Notes under the pieces: generated by a model | Told to the model about the DNA's origin: nothing | Databases searched by the model: none | What the model saw: the letters and a program-made list of their open reading frames with translations, nothing else | Origin: Pseudomonadota bacterium | GTDB taxonomy: Bacteria > Pseudomonadota > Gammaproteobacteria > Burkholderiales > Burkholderiaceae_C | Reading direction: 5' to 3' | Assembly: GCA_020161775.1 (NCBI GenBank) | Contig: JAIUOW010000004.1 | Coordinates: 124,001-188,000, forward strand | Length of the DNA: 64,000 nt | In this document: positions 1-7,352 of the stretch, piece after piece | Numbering within the stretch: the stretch's first letter is position 1 | How the letters are laid out: each line of letters opens with the position of its first letter | Position numbers and translations under genes: made by a program

Positions 1-240
1 GCGCGCGCGCTTGATGGCGGTGTTGAGCTGGCGCTGGTAAATCGCGCGCGTGCCGGTCAGGCGAGCGGGGATGATCTTGCCGTTTTCAGCAATGAAATCA
101 CGCAGGGTATCGACGTCCTTGTAGTCGATTTCTTCAACGCCGGCGACCGTGAAGCGGCAGAAACGCTTGCGCTTGAACAGCAGGGACTGGGTGTTGCGCT
201 TGGGGCGCTTGTCTTTGTTGAATTTCTTGAACGTGGCCAT
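1..240 (-). CDS. rpsR: 30S ribosomal protein S18, C-terminus cut by window edge
   Basis: Eighty codons are visible, starting at the ATG whose A is at 240 ([18 protein letters not shown]...) and running off the left edge without a stop. The body contains [21 protein letters not shown] and the typical basic end [14 protein letters not shown], which identify S18, a small-subunit protein that pairs with S6. The family is usually about 75-95 residues, so only a few codons are missing. It is the third gene of the rpsF-priB-rpsR operon; rplI would be expected just outside the window. Confidence 0.95.
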   Translation of the reverse strand, partial: MATFKKFNKDKRPKRNTQSLLFKRKRFCRFTVAGVEEIDYKDVDTLRDFIAENGKIIPARLTGTRAIYQRQLNTAIKRAR

Positions 241-258
241 GATGGGACCTCTTGAAAA

Positions 259-546
259 CTAATCTTGCACAAATGCCTGGATGTGGAAAACGGCGTACTT
301 GCCATTGCGTGGATTCGCCAGAAAACCCGTGAACCTGCCTGCGCTGCCGATGGGGCGTTTGCCGAGGGTCTCGGCCATCGCGCCCAGCGCCACTGCCTTG
401 ACCGCCACCTTGACCTGCCGGGTCTGCCCTGCCTCGACTGCTTCGGACTCGTGTTCAAGTCTCAGGTCAAGTGCTGGAACTCCGGCCGGTGTGTACCGCA
501 GGGCATTGGCCTCGGCGATACAGGCGCTCAGGATAAGCTGGTTCAC
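259..546 (-). CDS. priB: Primosomal replication protein N (PriB)
   Basis: This 95-residue single OB-fold protein starts MNQLILSACIAEANALRYTP and ends FHIQAFVQD. PriB binds single-stranded DNA and, with PriA and DnaT, reloads the replicative helicase at collapsed forks. Length and motif pattern (PAG-P-LDL-LEHES, G-F-FLANPRN) fit the betaproteobacterial form. It lies between rpsF and rpsR with gaps of about 20 bases on each side, the standard arrangement, so it should be translated from the ribosomal transcript. Confidence 0.93.
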   Translation of the reverse strand: MNQLILSACIAEANALRYTPAGVPALDLRLEHESEAVEAGQTRQVKVAVKAVALGAMAETLGKRPIGSAGRFTGFLANPRNGKYAVFHIQAFVQD

Positions 547-566
547 TGTGCTCCGGCTGACACGCG

Positions 567-935
567 TCAGCTGTTCGCGTACTCCGCTTGCTGGGCCTTG
601 CGGGCCTCTTCGCGTTCCACCGTCTTCATCATGGACGACGGGCCGGTGTCGGCCTTCTTGCGCACCACGGTCAGGTGGCGCAGCACGGCATCGTTGAACT
701 TGAACGCATGCTCAAGCTCAGCCATGACGGCCTGGTCGGCTTCGATGTTGACGCACAGGTAGTGGGCCTTGCCCAGCTTGTTGATCTGGTAGGCCAGCTG
801 ACGGCGGCCCCAGTCCTCAACACGGTGGACCTTGCCACCGCCAGCGGCAATCATGCCCTTGTAACGTTCCAGCATGGCCGGGACCTGCTCGCTTTGATCC
901 GGGTGGATCAGCAGGATGATTTCATAGTGACGCAT
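567..935 (-). CDS. rpsF: 30S ribosomal protein S6
   Basis: The 122-residue product starts [20 protein letters not shown] and carries the S6 core ([13 protein letters not shown], then [15 protein letters not shown]). S6 forms a heterodimer with S18 on the platform of the 30S subunit. The C-terminal tail is charged and Glu-rich, as is common in proteobacterial S6. An AGGAG ribosome-binding site lies just upstream of the ATG at 935. First gene of the rpsF-priB-rpsR operon; its promoter must lie in 936-1035. Confidence 0.96.
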   Translation of the reverse strand: MRHYEIILLIHPDQSEQVPAMLERYKGMIAAGGGKVHRVEDWGRRQLAYQINKLGKAHYLCVNIEADQAVMAELEHAFKFNDAVLRHLTVVRKKADTGPSSMMKTVEREEARKAQQAEYANS

Positions 936-1035
936 GGATACTCCTTGTGGATTGGCCCTTGCGAAAGGCCGTTGGATAAGCCGCCCACTGCGTCAGTAGT
1001 GGTGCGGCAAGGCAAAGCCAAGCATTATAGCCCAA

Positions 1036-1072
1036 CAAAAAAGCCGCCCTGTACCTTGCGGCACAGGGCGGC
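1036..1072 (-). terminator. Rho-independent terminator after the symporter operon
   Basis: Read on the minus strand, a perfect 10-bp stem (GCCGCCCTGT with ACAGGGCGGC, 1043-1052 and 1063-1072) is followed by a run of six T. A second GC-rich hairpin (CCCC...TCCGGC/GCCGGA...GGGG, 1084-1110) lies just before it. Together they end transcription coming from the gene that stops at 1124. Confidence 0.85.
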
Positions 1073-1123
1073 TGCGGCACATTCCCCGTCCGGCCGGAGC
1101 CGGACAGGGGTGGCCTGTCAAAC

Positions 1124-3259
1124 TCAGTGGATCATGCTCTTGGCCGTACCCTTCAGGCTCGGATAGCGCACGTGCTCCACCAGTTCCTGGATCTTGGCGT
1201 TGGGTGCGGGCGTCACCAGGCTGACCAGGATGATCACGGCAAAGCCCAGCGGCACACCGAAGACACCGGCAGAGATGGGCTGAATGCCGAACCAAAGTTC
1301 CACCGGCGACGTGACGCCAAAGACACCGCGAAGCCAGGGTTGGGTTGTCACCATGTAATAGAACGTGATGCCCAAGCCGGCCGCCATGCCCAACGAGGCG
1401 GCGATGCCGGTGGCACGCTTCCAGAAGATGCCCAGCACCAGCGCGGGGAAGAACGACGCCGCCGCGAAGGAGAACGCCGCCGACACCAGGAACAGGATGT
1501 CCGCCGGCTTCTGAGCCGCCACCGAAGCGGCGGCCAGGGCCACCACCAGCAGCAGGATCTTGGACAGCGTCACCCGGCGCGCCGTGGAGGCGTTGGGGTC
1601 GATCATCTTGTAGTACAGGTCGTGCGACAGCGCGTTGGCGATCGTCAGCAGCAGGCCGTCAGCCGTGGACAGTGCCGCGGCCAGGCCGCCCGCAGCCACC
1701 ATGCCCGACACCACGTAGGGCAGGCCGCCGATTTCCGGCGTGGCCAGCACGATGATGTCGCCGCCGATGGACAGTTCACCCAATTGCAGGATGTTGTCCT
1801 TGTTGATGTCCACCACACTCAGCAGACCCGGGTCCACCCTGCTCCAGCTCGCAATCCACGCCGGAAGCTTGTCTATGGGTGTGCCCACCAACACGTTGAA
1901 CACCTCGTACTTGACCAGCACGGCCAGGGCCGGCGCCGTGAAGTACAGCAGGAAGATGAAGAACAGCGACCAGGTCACCGATTCGCGCGCCTGCTTGACG
2001 CTGGGCGTGGTGTAGTAGCGCATCAGGATGTGCGGCAGCGCGGCCGTACCCACCATCAGGCAGAAGATCAGCGCCAGGAAGTTGCGACGTGAGTAGTCAT
2101 ACGCCTGCTGTGCCTTGGCATCACCATTGGGGTCTCCGGCGTATTGCGCGGCGTGGCGCGGCATGCCGCCCAACGGCTTGTCCTTGGCTTCGGCGGCTGC
2201 CTTGGCGCGGGTCCAGGCCGTCTTGGCCGCCGCTTCATCGGCGGGCAGCGCAGCCAGCGCCTTCTCGGCGGCGGCCAGCTCGGACGCCATGGCGTTGGCA
2301 GCCTTCAGGTCAGCCACCTTCTTCGCAGCCGCTTCCTTGTCGGCAGCCAGGGCAGCCTTGGGGTCCTTGAGCTTTTCGCCCAGAGCCGCGGCGCGTTCGG
2401 CATAGACCTTGCGCACTTCAAGTTCCTTGGGGTCCTTGATCAGCTCGGCTTCCTTGGCCGTGACCTTTTGCAGCTGGAAGCCGTAGATGGCCTGCGGCAC
2501 CGGCACGCTGGTCTGCTTGACCGACAGCCACACCACCGGAATCATGTAGGCAATGATCAGGATGATGTACTGGGCCACCTGCGTCCACGTCACCGCGCGC
2601 ATGCCACCCAGGAACGAGCACACCAGAATGCCGGCCAGACCCAGGAAAATGCCGATCTCAAAGGCCACACCGGTCAGGCGCGTGGTGATGATGCCCACAC
2701 CGTAGATCTGGGCCACCACATAAGTGAACGAGCACAGGATGGCGGCAAAGATGCCAATGAAGCGTGGCACGTTGCCGCCATAGCGTTCGCCCAGGAAGTC
2801 GGGAATCGTGAACTGGCCAAACTTGCGCAGGTACGGCGCCAGGAACAGCGCCACCAGGCAGTAGCCACCCGTCCAGCCCATGATGAATGCCAGGCCGCTG
2901 TAACCCGTGAGGTACAGCGTACCGGCCATGCCGATGAACGACGCGGCCGACATCCAGTCAGCACCCGTCGCCATGCCGTTGTACACCGCAGGTACGCGGC
3001 GGCCGGCCACATAGTATTCCGCAGCGTCCGTCGTGCGGCTCATGATGCCGATACCGGCATACAAACCGATGGTCGCCAGGAGGAAGATGAAGCCGATCCA
3101 TTCACGGCTCAGACCCACCTGCTCCAGGATCGCAAGAACGATCACGAAGGCCACAAAGCCGCCGGTGTACCAGGTGTACACCTTGTTGAGTTGCTGCTTG
3201 AAAGCAGCGTTGGAGGCGGCCGTATTGGTCCCTCCTGCATTACCGAACATGCCAGCCAT
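1124..3259 (-). CDS. Sodium:solute symporter, VC_2705 (ActP-like) subfamily
   Basis: A 711-residue SSS-family transporter of the inner membrane, similar to acetate permease ActP and expected to bring in a small monocarboxylate with Na+. Many membrane spans are visible; conserved stretches include GADWMSAASFIGMAG, GGYCLVALFLAPYL and AAALSTADGLLLTIANALSH. Two parts do not belong to the membrane core: an Ala/Lys/Glu-rich, probably coiled-coil insertion at about residues 255-395, and an EF-hand-like loop at 484-495 (DINKDNILQLGE). The preceding gene, a DUF4212 protein, ends 3 bases upstream, the usual two-gene arrangement. Substrate not shown by sequence. Confidence 0.9.
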   Translation of the reverse strand: MAGMFGNAGGTNTAASNAAFKQQLNKVYTWYTGGFVAFVIVLAILEQVGLSREWIGFIFLLATIGLYAGIGIMSRTTDAAEYYVAGRRVPAVYNGMATGADWMSAASFIGMAGTLYLTGYSGLAFIMGWTGGYCLVALFLAPYLRKFGQFTIPDFLGERYGGNVPRFIGIFAAILCSFTYVVAQIYGVGIITTRLTGVAFEIGIFLGLAGILVCSFLGGMRAVTWTQVAQYIILIIAYMIPVVWLSVKQTSVPVPQAIYGFQLQKVTAKEAELIKDPKELEVRKVYAERAAALGEKLKDPKAALAADKEAAAKKVADLKAANAMASELAAAEKALAALPADEAAAKTAWTRAKAAAEAKDKPLGGMPRHAAQYAGDPNGDAKAQQAYDYSRRNFLALIFCLMVGTAALPHILMRYYTTPSVKQARESVTWSLFFIFLLYFTAPALAVLVKYEVFNVLVGTPIDKLPAWIASWSRVDPGLLSVVDINKDNILQLGELSIGGDIIVLATPEIGGLPYVVSGMVAAGGLAAALSTADGLLLTIANALSHDLYYKMIDPNASTARRVTLSKILLLVVALAAASVAAQKPADILFLVSAAFSFAAASFFPALVLGIFWKRATGIAASLGMAAGLGITFYYMVTTQPWLRGVFGVTSPVELWFGIQPISAGVFGVPLGFAVIILVSLVTPAPNAKIQELVEHVRYPSLKGTAKSMIH
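1775..1810 (-). other. EF-hand-like calcium-binding loop within the first symporter
   Basis: Twelve codons encode DINKDNILQLGE, residues 484-495. Asp, Asn and Asp at loop positions 1, 3 and 5, Leu at 8 and Glu at 12 match the EF-hand loop pattern; position 6 is Asn rather than the usual Gly. The segment lies in a hydrophilic loop between membrane spans. Calcium binding is inferred only. Confidence 0.5.
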
Positions 3260-3262
3260 GGG

Positions 3263-3520
3263 TTACTCCTCTTCCGCCACGCCGAACTCCTGGTCCAGCT
3301 TGTTCATGTAACGGGCATAGAAGCCAATGATCAACACGTAGATGATCAGGCTGCCCTGGGCTCCCATCCAGAAGCTGAAGGGCCAGCCAAAGAATGTGAA
3401 ACTGAGGTCACGGGCCATGTAGCCCACGACATAGGTGACCACGAACCATATTGCAAGCAATATGGCTGTGATCCTGAGGTTCTTCCGCCAGTAGGTGCGG
3501 TGGCCTTCTGTCAACTGCAT
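3263..3520 (-). CDS. DUF4212 small membrane protein, symporter partner
   Basis: An 85-residue protein, MQLTEGHRTYWRKNLR..., with two membrane spans (about residues 17-39 and 50-72) and a short acidic tail (DQEFGVAEEE). DUF4212 proteins are encoded immediately before VC_2705-type symporters and are thought to form a complex with them; the spacing here is 3 bases. The start at 3520 is chosen because GGAGA lies about 8 bases upstream; an ATG 18 bases earlier lacks such a site. The second symporter in this window has no such partner. Confidence 0.85.
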   Translation of the reverse strand: MQLTEGHRTYWRKNLRITAILLAIWFVVTYVVGYMARDLSFTFFGWPFSFWMGAQGSLIIYVLIIGFYARYMNKLDQEFGVAEEE

Positions 3521-3632
3521 GCCGTTGTCTCCTTCCATTCCCGTCGCCGGGTGTTGTCTGCGACCTTCTCAAGCGACCCGCTGCCGTCTGTACGGCAGCC
3601 TGCAACCGGGCCGCGTCCTTTCAAGTACCCGC

Positions 3633-4217
3633 TCAACTGGCTGACGAGACAAAAATCCCTGTCTCACGTTCCAGCTGGGCGGCCACTTTGGGCTCGAACC
3701 TTTTGAGGTGCGAAATGATCTTTCGCGCCTCATCGGGCTCGTGCCTGTCCACATGCACCCGCGCCAGCTGGTACCAGCCGTACGGGCTCATGGGTTGCAA
3801 TTTCGTGTTCTGCTTGAGCGCCGCCACCGCCTCGTCAAAGCGGCGCAGGCGAATGAGGACCAACCCCAGTCCGTACCAGGCACGGTCCAGATCCGGGCTG
3901 AGTTCGGTGGCGCGCCTGAAGGCCGCTTCGGCCTGGGCGTAGTCCCCGTCTTCCTCGAGCATGAAGCCCAGGTTGAACCAGTGGGCTGCATGAGCCGGGT
4001 GGTCATGGACCAGGGCATTGAACAGCTGCAGTGCCTGCGCGCGTTCACCGGCTTGAACGAGCAGCTGCGCCTTGCTGGCCATCGTGTAAGCGTCCCGCGG
4101 GAACTCGGCCAGCATCTGGTCAAACACGGCGGTGGCTGCCGCCTTGCGGCCAAACACCAGCAAGGCCATGGCGGTCCACTTGAGCCCAAGGTACCGGATA
4201 CGCTGCATCACTGGCAT
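3633..4217 (-). CDS. Tetratricopeptide-repeat protein
   Basis: About 194 residues, mostly TPR units: AAHWFNLGFMLEEDGDYAQA, RAWYGLGLVLIRLRRFDEA and YGWYQLARVHVDRHEPDEA are three consecutive repeats. TPRs are protein-binding scaffolds; no enzymatic domain is seen. The ATG at 4217 is preferred because CGGAG lies seven bases upstream; a second ATG at 4208 overlaps the stop of the upstream gene. The 10-base overlap with that small membrane-protein gene argues that the two are co-translated and may act together at the membrane. Specific role unknown. Confidence 0.8.
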   Translation of the reverse strand: MPVMQRIRYLGLKWTAMALLVFGRKAAATAVFDQMLAEFPRDAYTMASKAQLLVQAGERAQALQLFNALVHDHPAHAAHWFNLGFMLEEDGDYAQAEAAFRRATELSPDLDRAWYGLGLVLIRLRRFDEAVAALKQNTKLQPMSPYGWYQLARVHVDRHEPDEARKIISHLKRFEPKVAAQLERETGIFVSSAS

Positions 4218-4504
4218 TGCTGGACTCCGATCTGCACACAGATGCTGATCTTGGTGATCGTGGCCGCGATCCATGCGAATGCCAACAGCAGGAACGCCAC
4301 CAGCGGTACATGCCGGTCAATCACGACCTTGGGCGTGATAAGCCGTGCGCCCCGCACAAAGGGCCGCGTCAGCACCTGAAACAGCTGGTAGAACGTGTTG
4401 GTTTCCCGCTTGGCGCCAGCCAGCAATCCCAGAAGCCATTGGCCGGCAATGGCCAGCAAGGCGATCTCTGCCACAAGCTTGACGATGCTGACGAACAGGA
4501 GCAT
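4208..4504 (-). CDS. Small two-span membrane protein, unknown function
   Basis: A 98-residue protein beginning MLLFVSIVKLVAEIALLAIAG, with one hydrophobic segment at about residues 2-29 and another at about 68-88 (VPLVAFLLLAFAWIAATITKI), separated by a basic loop with RPFVRGARLITPKVVIDRHVP. No enzyme motif is visible. It overlaps the downstream TPR gene by 10 bases and faces away from the plus-strand gene starting at 4717. Similar short YggT-like membrane proteins exist, but I do not assign it to that family. Confidence 0.7.
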   Translation of the reverse strand: MLLFVSIVKLVAEIALLAIAGQWLLGLLAGAKRETNTFYQLFQVLTRPFVRGARLITPKVVIDRHVPLVAFLLLAFAWIAATITKISICVQIGVQQCQ

Positions 4505-4547
4505 GAGTGACCAACGTGAAGAAGTTCACGCATGGTTTGCAGGGGCG

Positions 4548-4691
4548 CTTACCCTTTCCTTACAAAAAATCTTTACACCGCGAAAACACCCTCAGGGATT
4601 ACCCGATCCGCCGTGTGCCCGCTGAGTACCTCCGGTTGCAGGGCTTACGCTACTCGACGCAGCCCTCGTGATGTACTTACACTGAACTTAC
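4548..4691. promoter_or_regulatory. Two pairs of 11-bp-spaced CTTAC direct repeats in a divergent promoter region
   Basis: CTTAC occurs at 4548 and 4559 and again at 4676 and 4687, each pair exactly 11 bases apart, with a related CTTTAC at 4571. The region separates the divergent genes at 4504 (minus) and 4717 (plus). Tandem half-sites spaced by one helical turn are typical of OmpR/PhoB-type regulators. The regulator is not identified. Confidence 0.3.
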
Positions 4692-4716
4692 AACAACAAA
4701 CTGATGGCGGTCCGTG

Positions 4717-5244
4717 ATGAACAAGAACGCGATCTATCACAAGTCGGCCAAGGGGGCGGAAGCCATCGCCACGCGCCAGCATGGCCTGGGACCCCGGCAA
4801 CGGTCCCTGTTGATCCTCATCGACGGCAAGAAAAATTTTGAAGACCTGGCCAAGCTCTCGGCCATGCTGGGCGACACAGCCCAGCTGCTGGACGAGCTGG
4901 AAGCAGGCGGCTTTATCGAGGCCGCCGCAGGCGCCCCGGCTGCCAGTCCGGGGCCTTCGCCCAGCCAGGTAGCAGCAATCCAGGCCGTCACGGCGCCCTC
5001 TCCCCTGGCATCGGCCATTCCCGCCACAAGCCTGCCCGATGCCAAGCGGTTTGCGGTGCGCAAACTGACCGACACCATGGGCCCCATGGCCGAGGAACTG
5101 TGCCTGCGGATCGAGGCGGCGCGCACGCCCGCCGAATTCCTGGCAGCTGTCTCGCGGGCCGAAGCTACCTTGCGCCAGCTGCGTGGCAGCGGCGCAGCGG
5201 CGGCGTTTGCCGCCGAGGTGGCGGCGCACAGCCCTGCTGCCTGA
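4717..5244 (+). CDS. Hypothetical protein with winged-helix-like N-terminus
   Basis: About 175 residues. Residues 1-65 (GLGPRQRSLLILIDGKKNFE... then LLDELEAGGFIE) resemble the short winged-helix-like module found in many proteobacterial signalling proteins. A Pro/Ala-rich linker follows, and then a helical C-terminal part (residues 105-165) containing EELCLRIEAARTPAEFLAAV. No catalytic motif or membrane span. It stands alone, running towards the symporter gene and ending 10 bases from it. The ATG at 4717 follows an in-frame GTG directly; either could be used. Function unknown. Confidence 0.7.
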   Translation: MNKNAIYHKSAKGAEAIATRQHGLGPRQRSLLILIDGKKNFEDLAKLSAMLGDTAQLLDELEAGGFIEAAAGAPAASPGPSPSQVAAIQAVTAPSPLASAIPATSLPDAKRFAVRKLTDTMGPMAEELCLRIEAARTPAEFLAAVSRAEATLRQLRGSGAAAAFAAEVAAHSPAA

Positions 5245-5254
5245 GTGCTTCGGT

Positions 5255-7318
5255 TCAGTCGCCGCCACGCGTGGCCAGGCTGACGACCACCGCCAGCACC
5301 AGCCCCAGGCTCACGCCGAATACACCCGCGGACACAGGCAGGATGCCAAACCACAGGGCTGCTCCGGGCTCCAGGCCCACCAGATGGCGCACGGCCTGCG
5401 AATTCACGAGCATGTAGTACACCGTGATGCCCAGGCCACCCAGCATGCCGGCCACCGCGCCAGCGCGCGTGGTGCCACGCCAGAAGATGCCCAGCACCAT
5501 CACCGGCACAAACGCCGACGCCGCGAGCGAGAACGACGCCGCCACCAGCGGCAGGATGTCCGCCGGCTTGAGCGCTGCGACAAAGGCGGCCACCATCGCA
5601 ATGCCCAGCAATGCAAACTTGGACAGGATCACCCGTTGCTCGGGCGTCACGTCGCGCCGTACCTCGTGGCAATAAACATCGCGCACGATGGAGTTGCTGA
5701 TGGTCAGCAGCAGCGCATCAGCGGTGGACAGCGCCGCCGCCAGCCCGCCCGCGGCCACCAGGCCTGACACCACATAGGGCAAGCCGCCGATCTCGGGCGT
5801 GACCAGCATGACGATGTCGGCGCCGATGCGGATTTCCCCGAACTGCAGGATCCGGTCGCCATTGACATCAGCCACCGCAATGAGCGCAGGGTCCACCTTG
5901 GCCCACTGCCCGATCCAGGAAGGCAGCGTGTCCAAACTGCTGCCCACCAGGCCCTGCATGACCTCGAACTTCACCAGCACGGCCAGCGCGGGCGCGCTCA
6001 GGTACAGCAGCGCGATGAAGAACAGCGACCAGGCCACCGACGACCGCGCCTCGGCCACCGTGGGCGTGGTGTAGAACCGCGTGAGCAGGTGCGGCAGCCC
6101 GGCCGTGCCCACCATCAGGCAGAACATCAGCGCCAGGAAGTTCAGGCGCGAGGTGCTGAACGCCGCCTGCTCGGCCGGCGTGCCCTGGGGGTCGCCTGCA
6201 AAGGCCTGACTGTGCGGCGGCAAGCCGCCCAGCGGCTTGGCACGCTCCAGGCTCTCGGCCATGGCGCGGGTCCACAGCTCACGCGCGGCCTCGGCATCCC
6301 GGGGCAACGCGGCCAGTTCACGGCTGGCCGCGACGATCAGGGCGGAATCAGCGTCGCGCGCCTTGAGCGCGCGCACCCGCTCCTGCGCCGCGGCACGCTC
6401 GCGGCGCAGCGCGGCATCAATGTCCTTGAGGCGCTCTTCGTACTCCGTGGCGCGCTGGGCGAATACCTCGCGCACCCGCCGCTCGGCCTGCGAATCCTTC
6501 AGGACTTTTTCCATTTCGGTGATCTTGTCGACCTGCTTGCCGTACACCAGCGGCGCCAGCGGGTTGCCCAGCTGCTTGTACGCAAGCCATGACACGGGGA
6601 TGAGAAAGGCAAGCAACAGGATGATGTACTGCGCCACCTGCGTCCAGGTGATGGCCCGCATACCGCCAAGGAACGAGCACAGCAGCACGCCGCCCAGCCC
6701 CAGCAGGATGCCGATTTCAAACTGCACGCCCGTCATGCGCGAGGCGATGAGCCCCACGCCATAAATCTGCGCCACCACATAGGTGAACGAGCACAGCACG
6801 GCCGCCAGGGCCGCAATCAGGCGCGGCCAGCGCCCGCCAAAGCGCAGGCCGAAATAGTCTGGCACGGTGTACAGCTTGAGCCGCCGCAGGTAGGGCGCCA
6901 CCAGCAGCGCCACCAGGCAGAACCCGCCCGTCCAGCCCAGCACATAGGCCAGGCCGCCGGGCTGTGATTCCGTGCCGGAAAACCCCTGCAGGTACAGGCC
7001 GCCGGCCAGGCTGATGAACGACGCCGCGCTCATCCAGTCCGCCGCGGCCGCCATGCCGTTGTACACCGGCGGGATGCGCCGGCCGGCCACGTAGTACTCA
7101 TCGGCATCGGACGTGCGCCCATAGATGCCGATGCCCGCATAGATCATGACCGTGGCAAACAGGAAGATCGGGCCCAGCCAGACCTTGGACATGCCCAGCC
7201 GCTCGGCCCAGGCCATCAGCAGCAGGAACGCCGCCAGACCCACGATGTACAGCAACAGGTTGCGATGCAGGCGGCGCTTGTAGGCGATGTAGGCGGGATC
7301 TTCGGGAGCAGCGGGCAT
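5255..7318 (-). CDS. Second VC_2705-type sodium:solute symporter
   Basis: A 687-residue paralogue of the symporter at 1124-3259, with the same membrane core (GMAAAADWMSAASFISLAGG, LPYVVSGLVAAGGLAAALST), the same hydrophilic, Arg/Glu-rich insertion at about residues 260-390, and an EF-hand-like loop at residues 484-495 (DVNGDRILQFGE), the same residue numbers as in the first copy. It has no DUF4212 gene beside it. The start at 7318 (MPAAPEDPAYIAYKRR) is chosen over a TTG/GTG-type extension. It begins 34 bases after ppsA ends on the same strand, so it may be transcribed with ppsA; a link between monocarboxylate uptake and gluconeogenesis would make sense, but is inference. Confidence 0.88.
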   Translation of the reverse strand: MPAAPEDPAYIAYKRRLHRNLLLYIVGLAAFLLLMAWAERLGMSKVWLGPIFLFATVMIYAGIGIYGRTSDADEYYVAGRRIPPVYNGMAAAADWMSAASFISLAGGLYLQGFSGTESQPGGLAYVLGWTGGFCLVALLVAPYLRRLKLYTVPDYFGLRFGGRWPRLIAALAAVLCSFTYVVAQIYGVGLIASRMTGVQFEIGILLGLGGVLLCSFLGGMRAITWTQVAQYIILLLAFLIPVSWLAYKQLGNPLAPLVYGKQVDKITEMEKVLKDSQAERRVREVFAQRATEYEERLKDIDAALRRERAAAQERVRALKARDADSALIVAASRELAALPRDAEAARELWTRAMAESLERAKPLGGLPPHSQAFAGDPQGTPAEQAAFSTSRLNFLALMFCLMVGTAGLPHLLTRFYTTPTVAEARSSVAWSLFFIALLYLSAPALAVLVKFEVMQGLVGSSLDTLPSWIGQWAKVDPALIAVADVNGDRILQFGEIRIGADIVMLVTPEIGGLPYVVSGLVAAGGLAAALSTADALLLTISNSIVRDVYCHEVRRDVTPEQRVILSKFALLGIAMVAAFVAALKPADILPLVAASFSLAASAFVPVMVLGIFWRGTTRAGAVAGMLGGLGITVYYMLVNSQAVRHLVGLEPGAALWFGILPVSAGVFGVSLGLVLAVVVSLATRGGD
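5834..5869 (-). other. EF-hand-like calcium-binding loop within the second symporter
   Basis: Twelve codons encode DVNGDRILQFGE, with Asp-Asn-Asp at positions 1, 3, 5, Leu at 8 and Glu at 12. The neighbouring residues (VDP-L...V before; I-IG-DIV-L-TPEIGGLP after) match the first symporter, so the loop is conserved between the paralogues. Confidence 0.5.
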
Positions 7319-7352
7319 CGGCCGATCATCGCACCGGGGCCCGCGCAAACGC

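Noticed and set aside
2144..3706. A 520-residue plus-strand frame opposite the first symporter
   Set aside because: Arg/His-rich shadow of a well supported membrane protein, with no start context.
1124..7318. Naming the two symporters ActP with acetate as substrate
   Set aside because: The insertion and DUF4212 linkage put them in the VC_2705 subfamily, whose substrates vary; acetate cannot be claimed from sequence.
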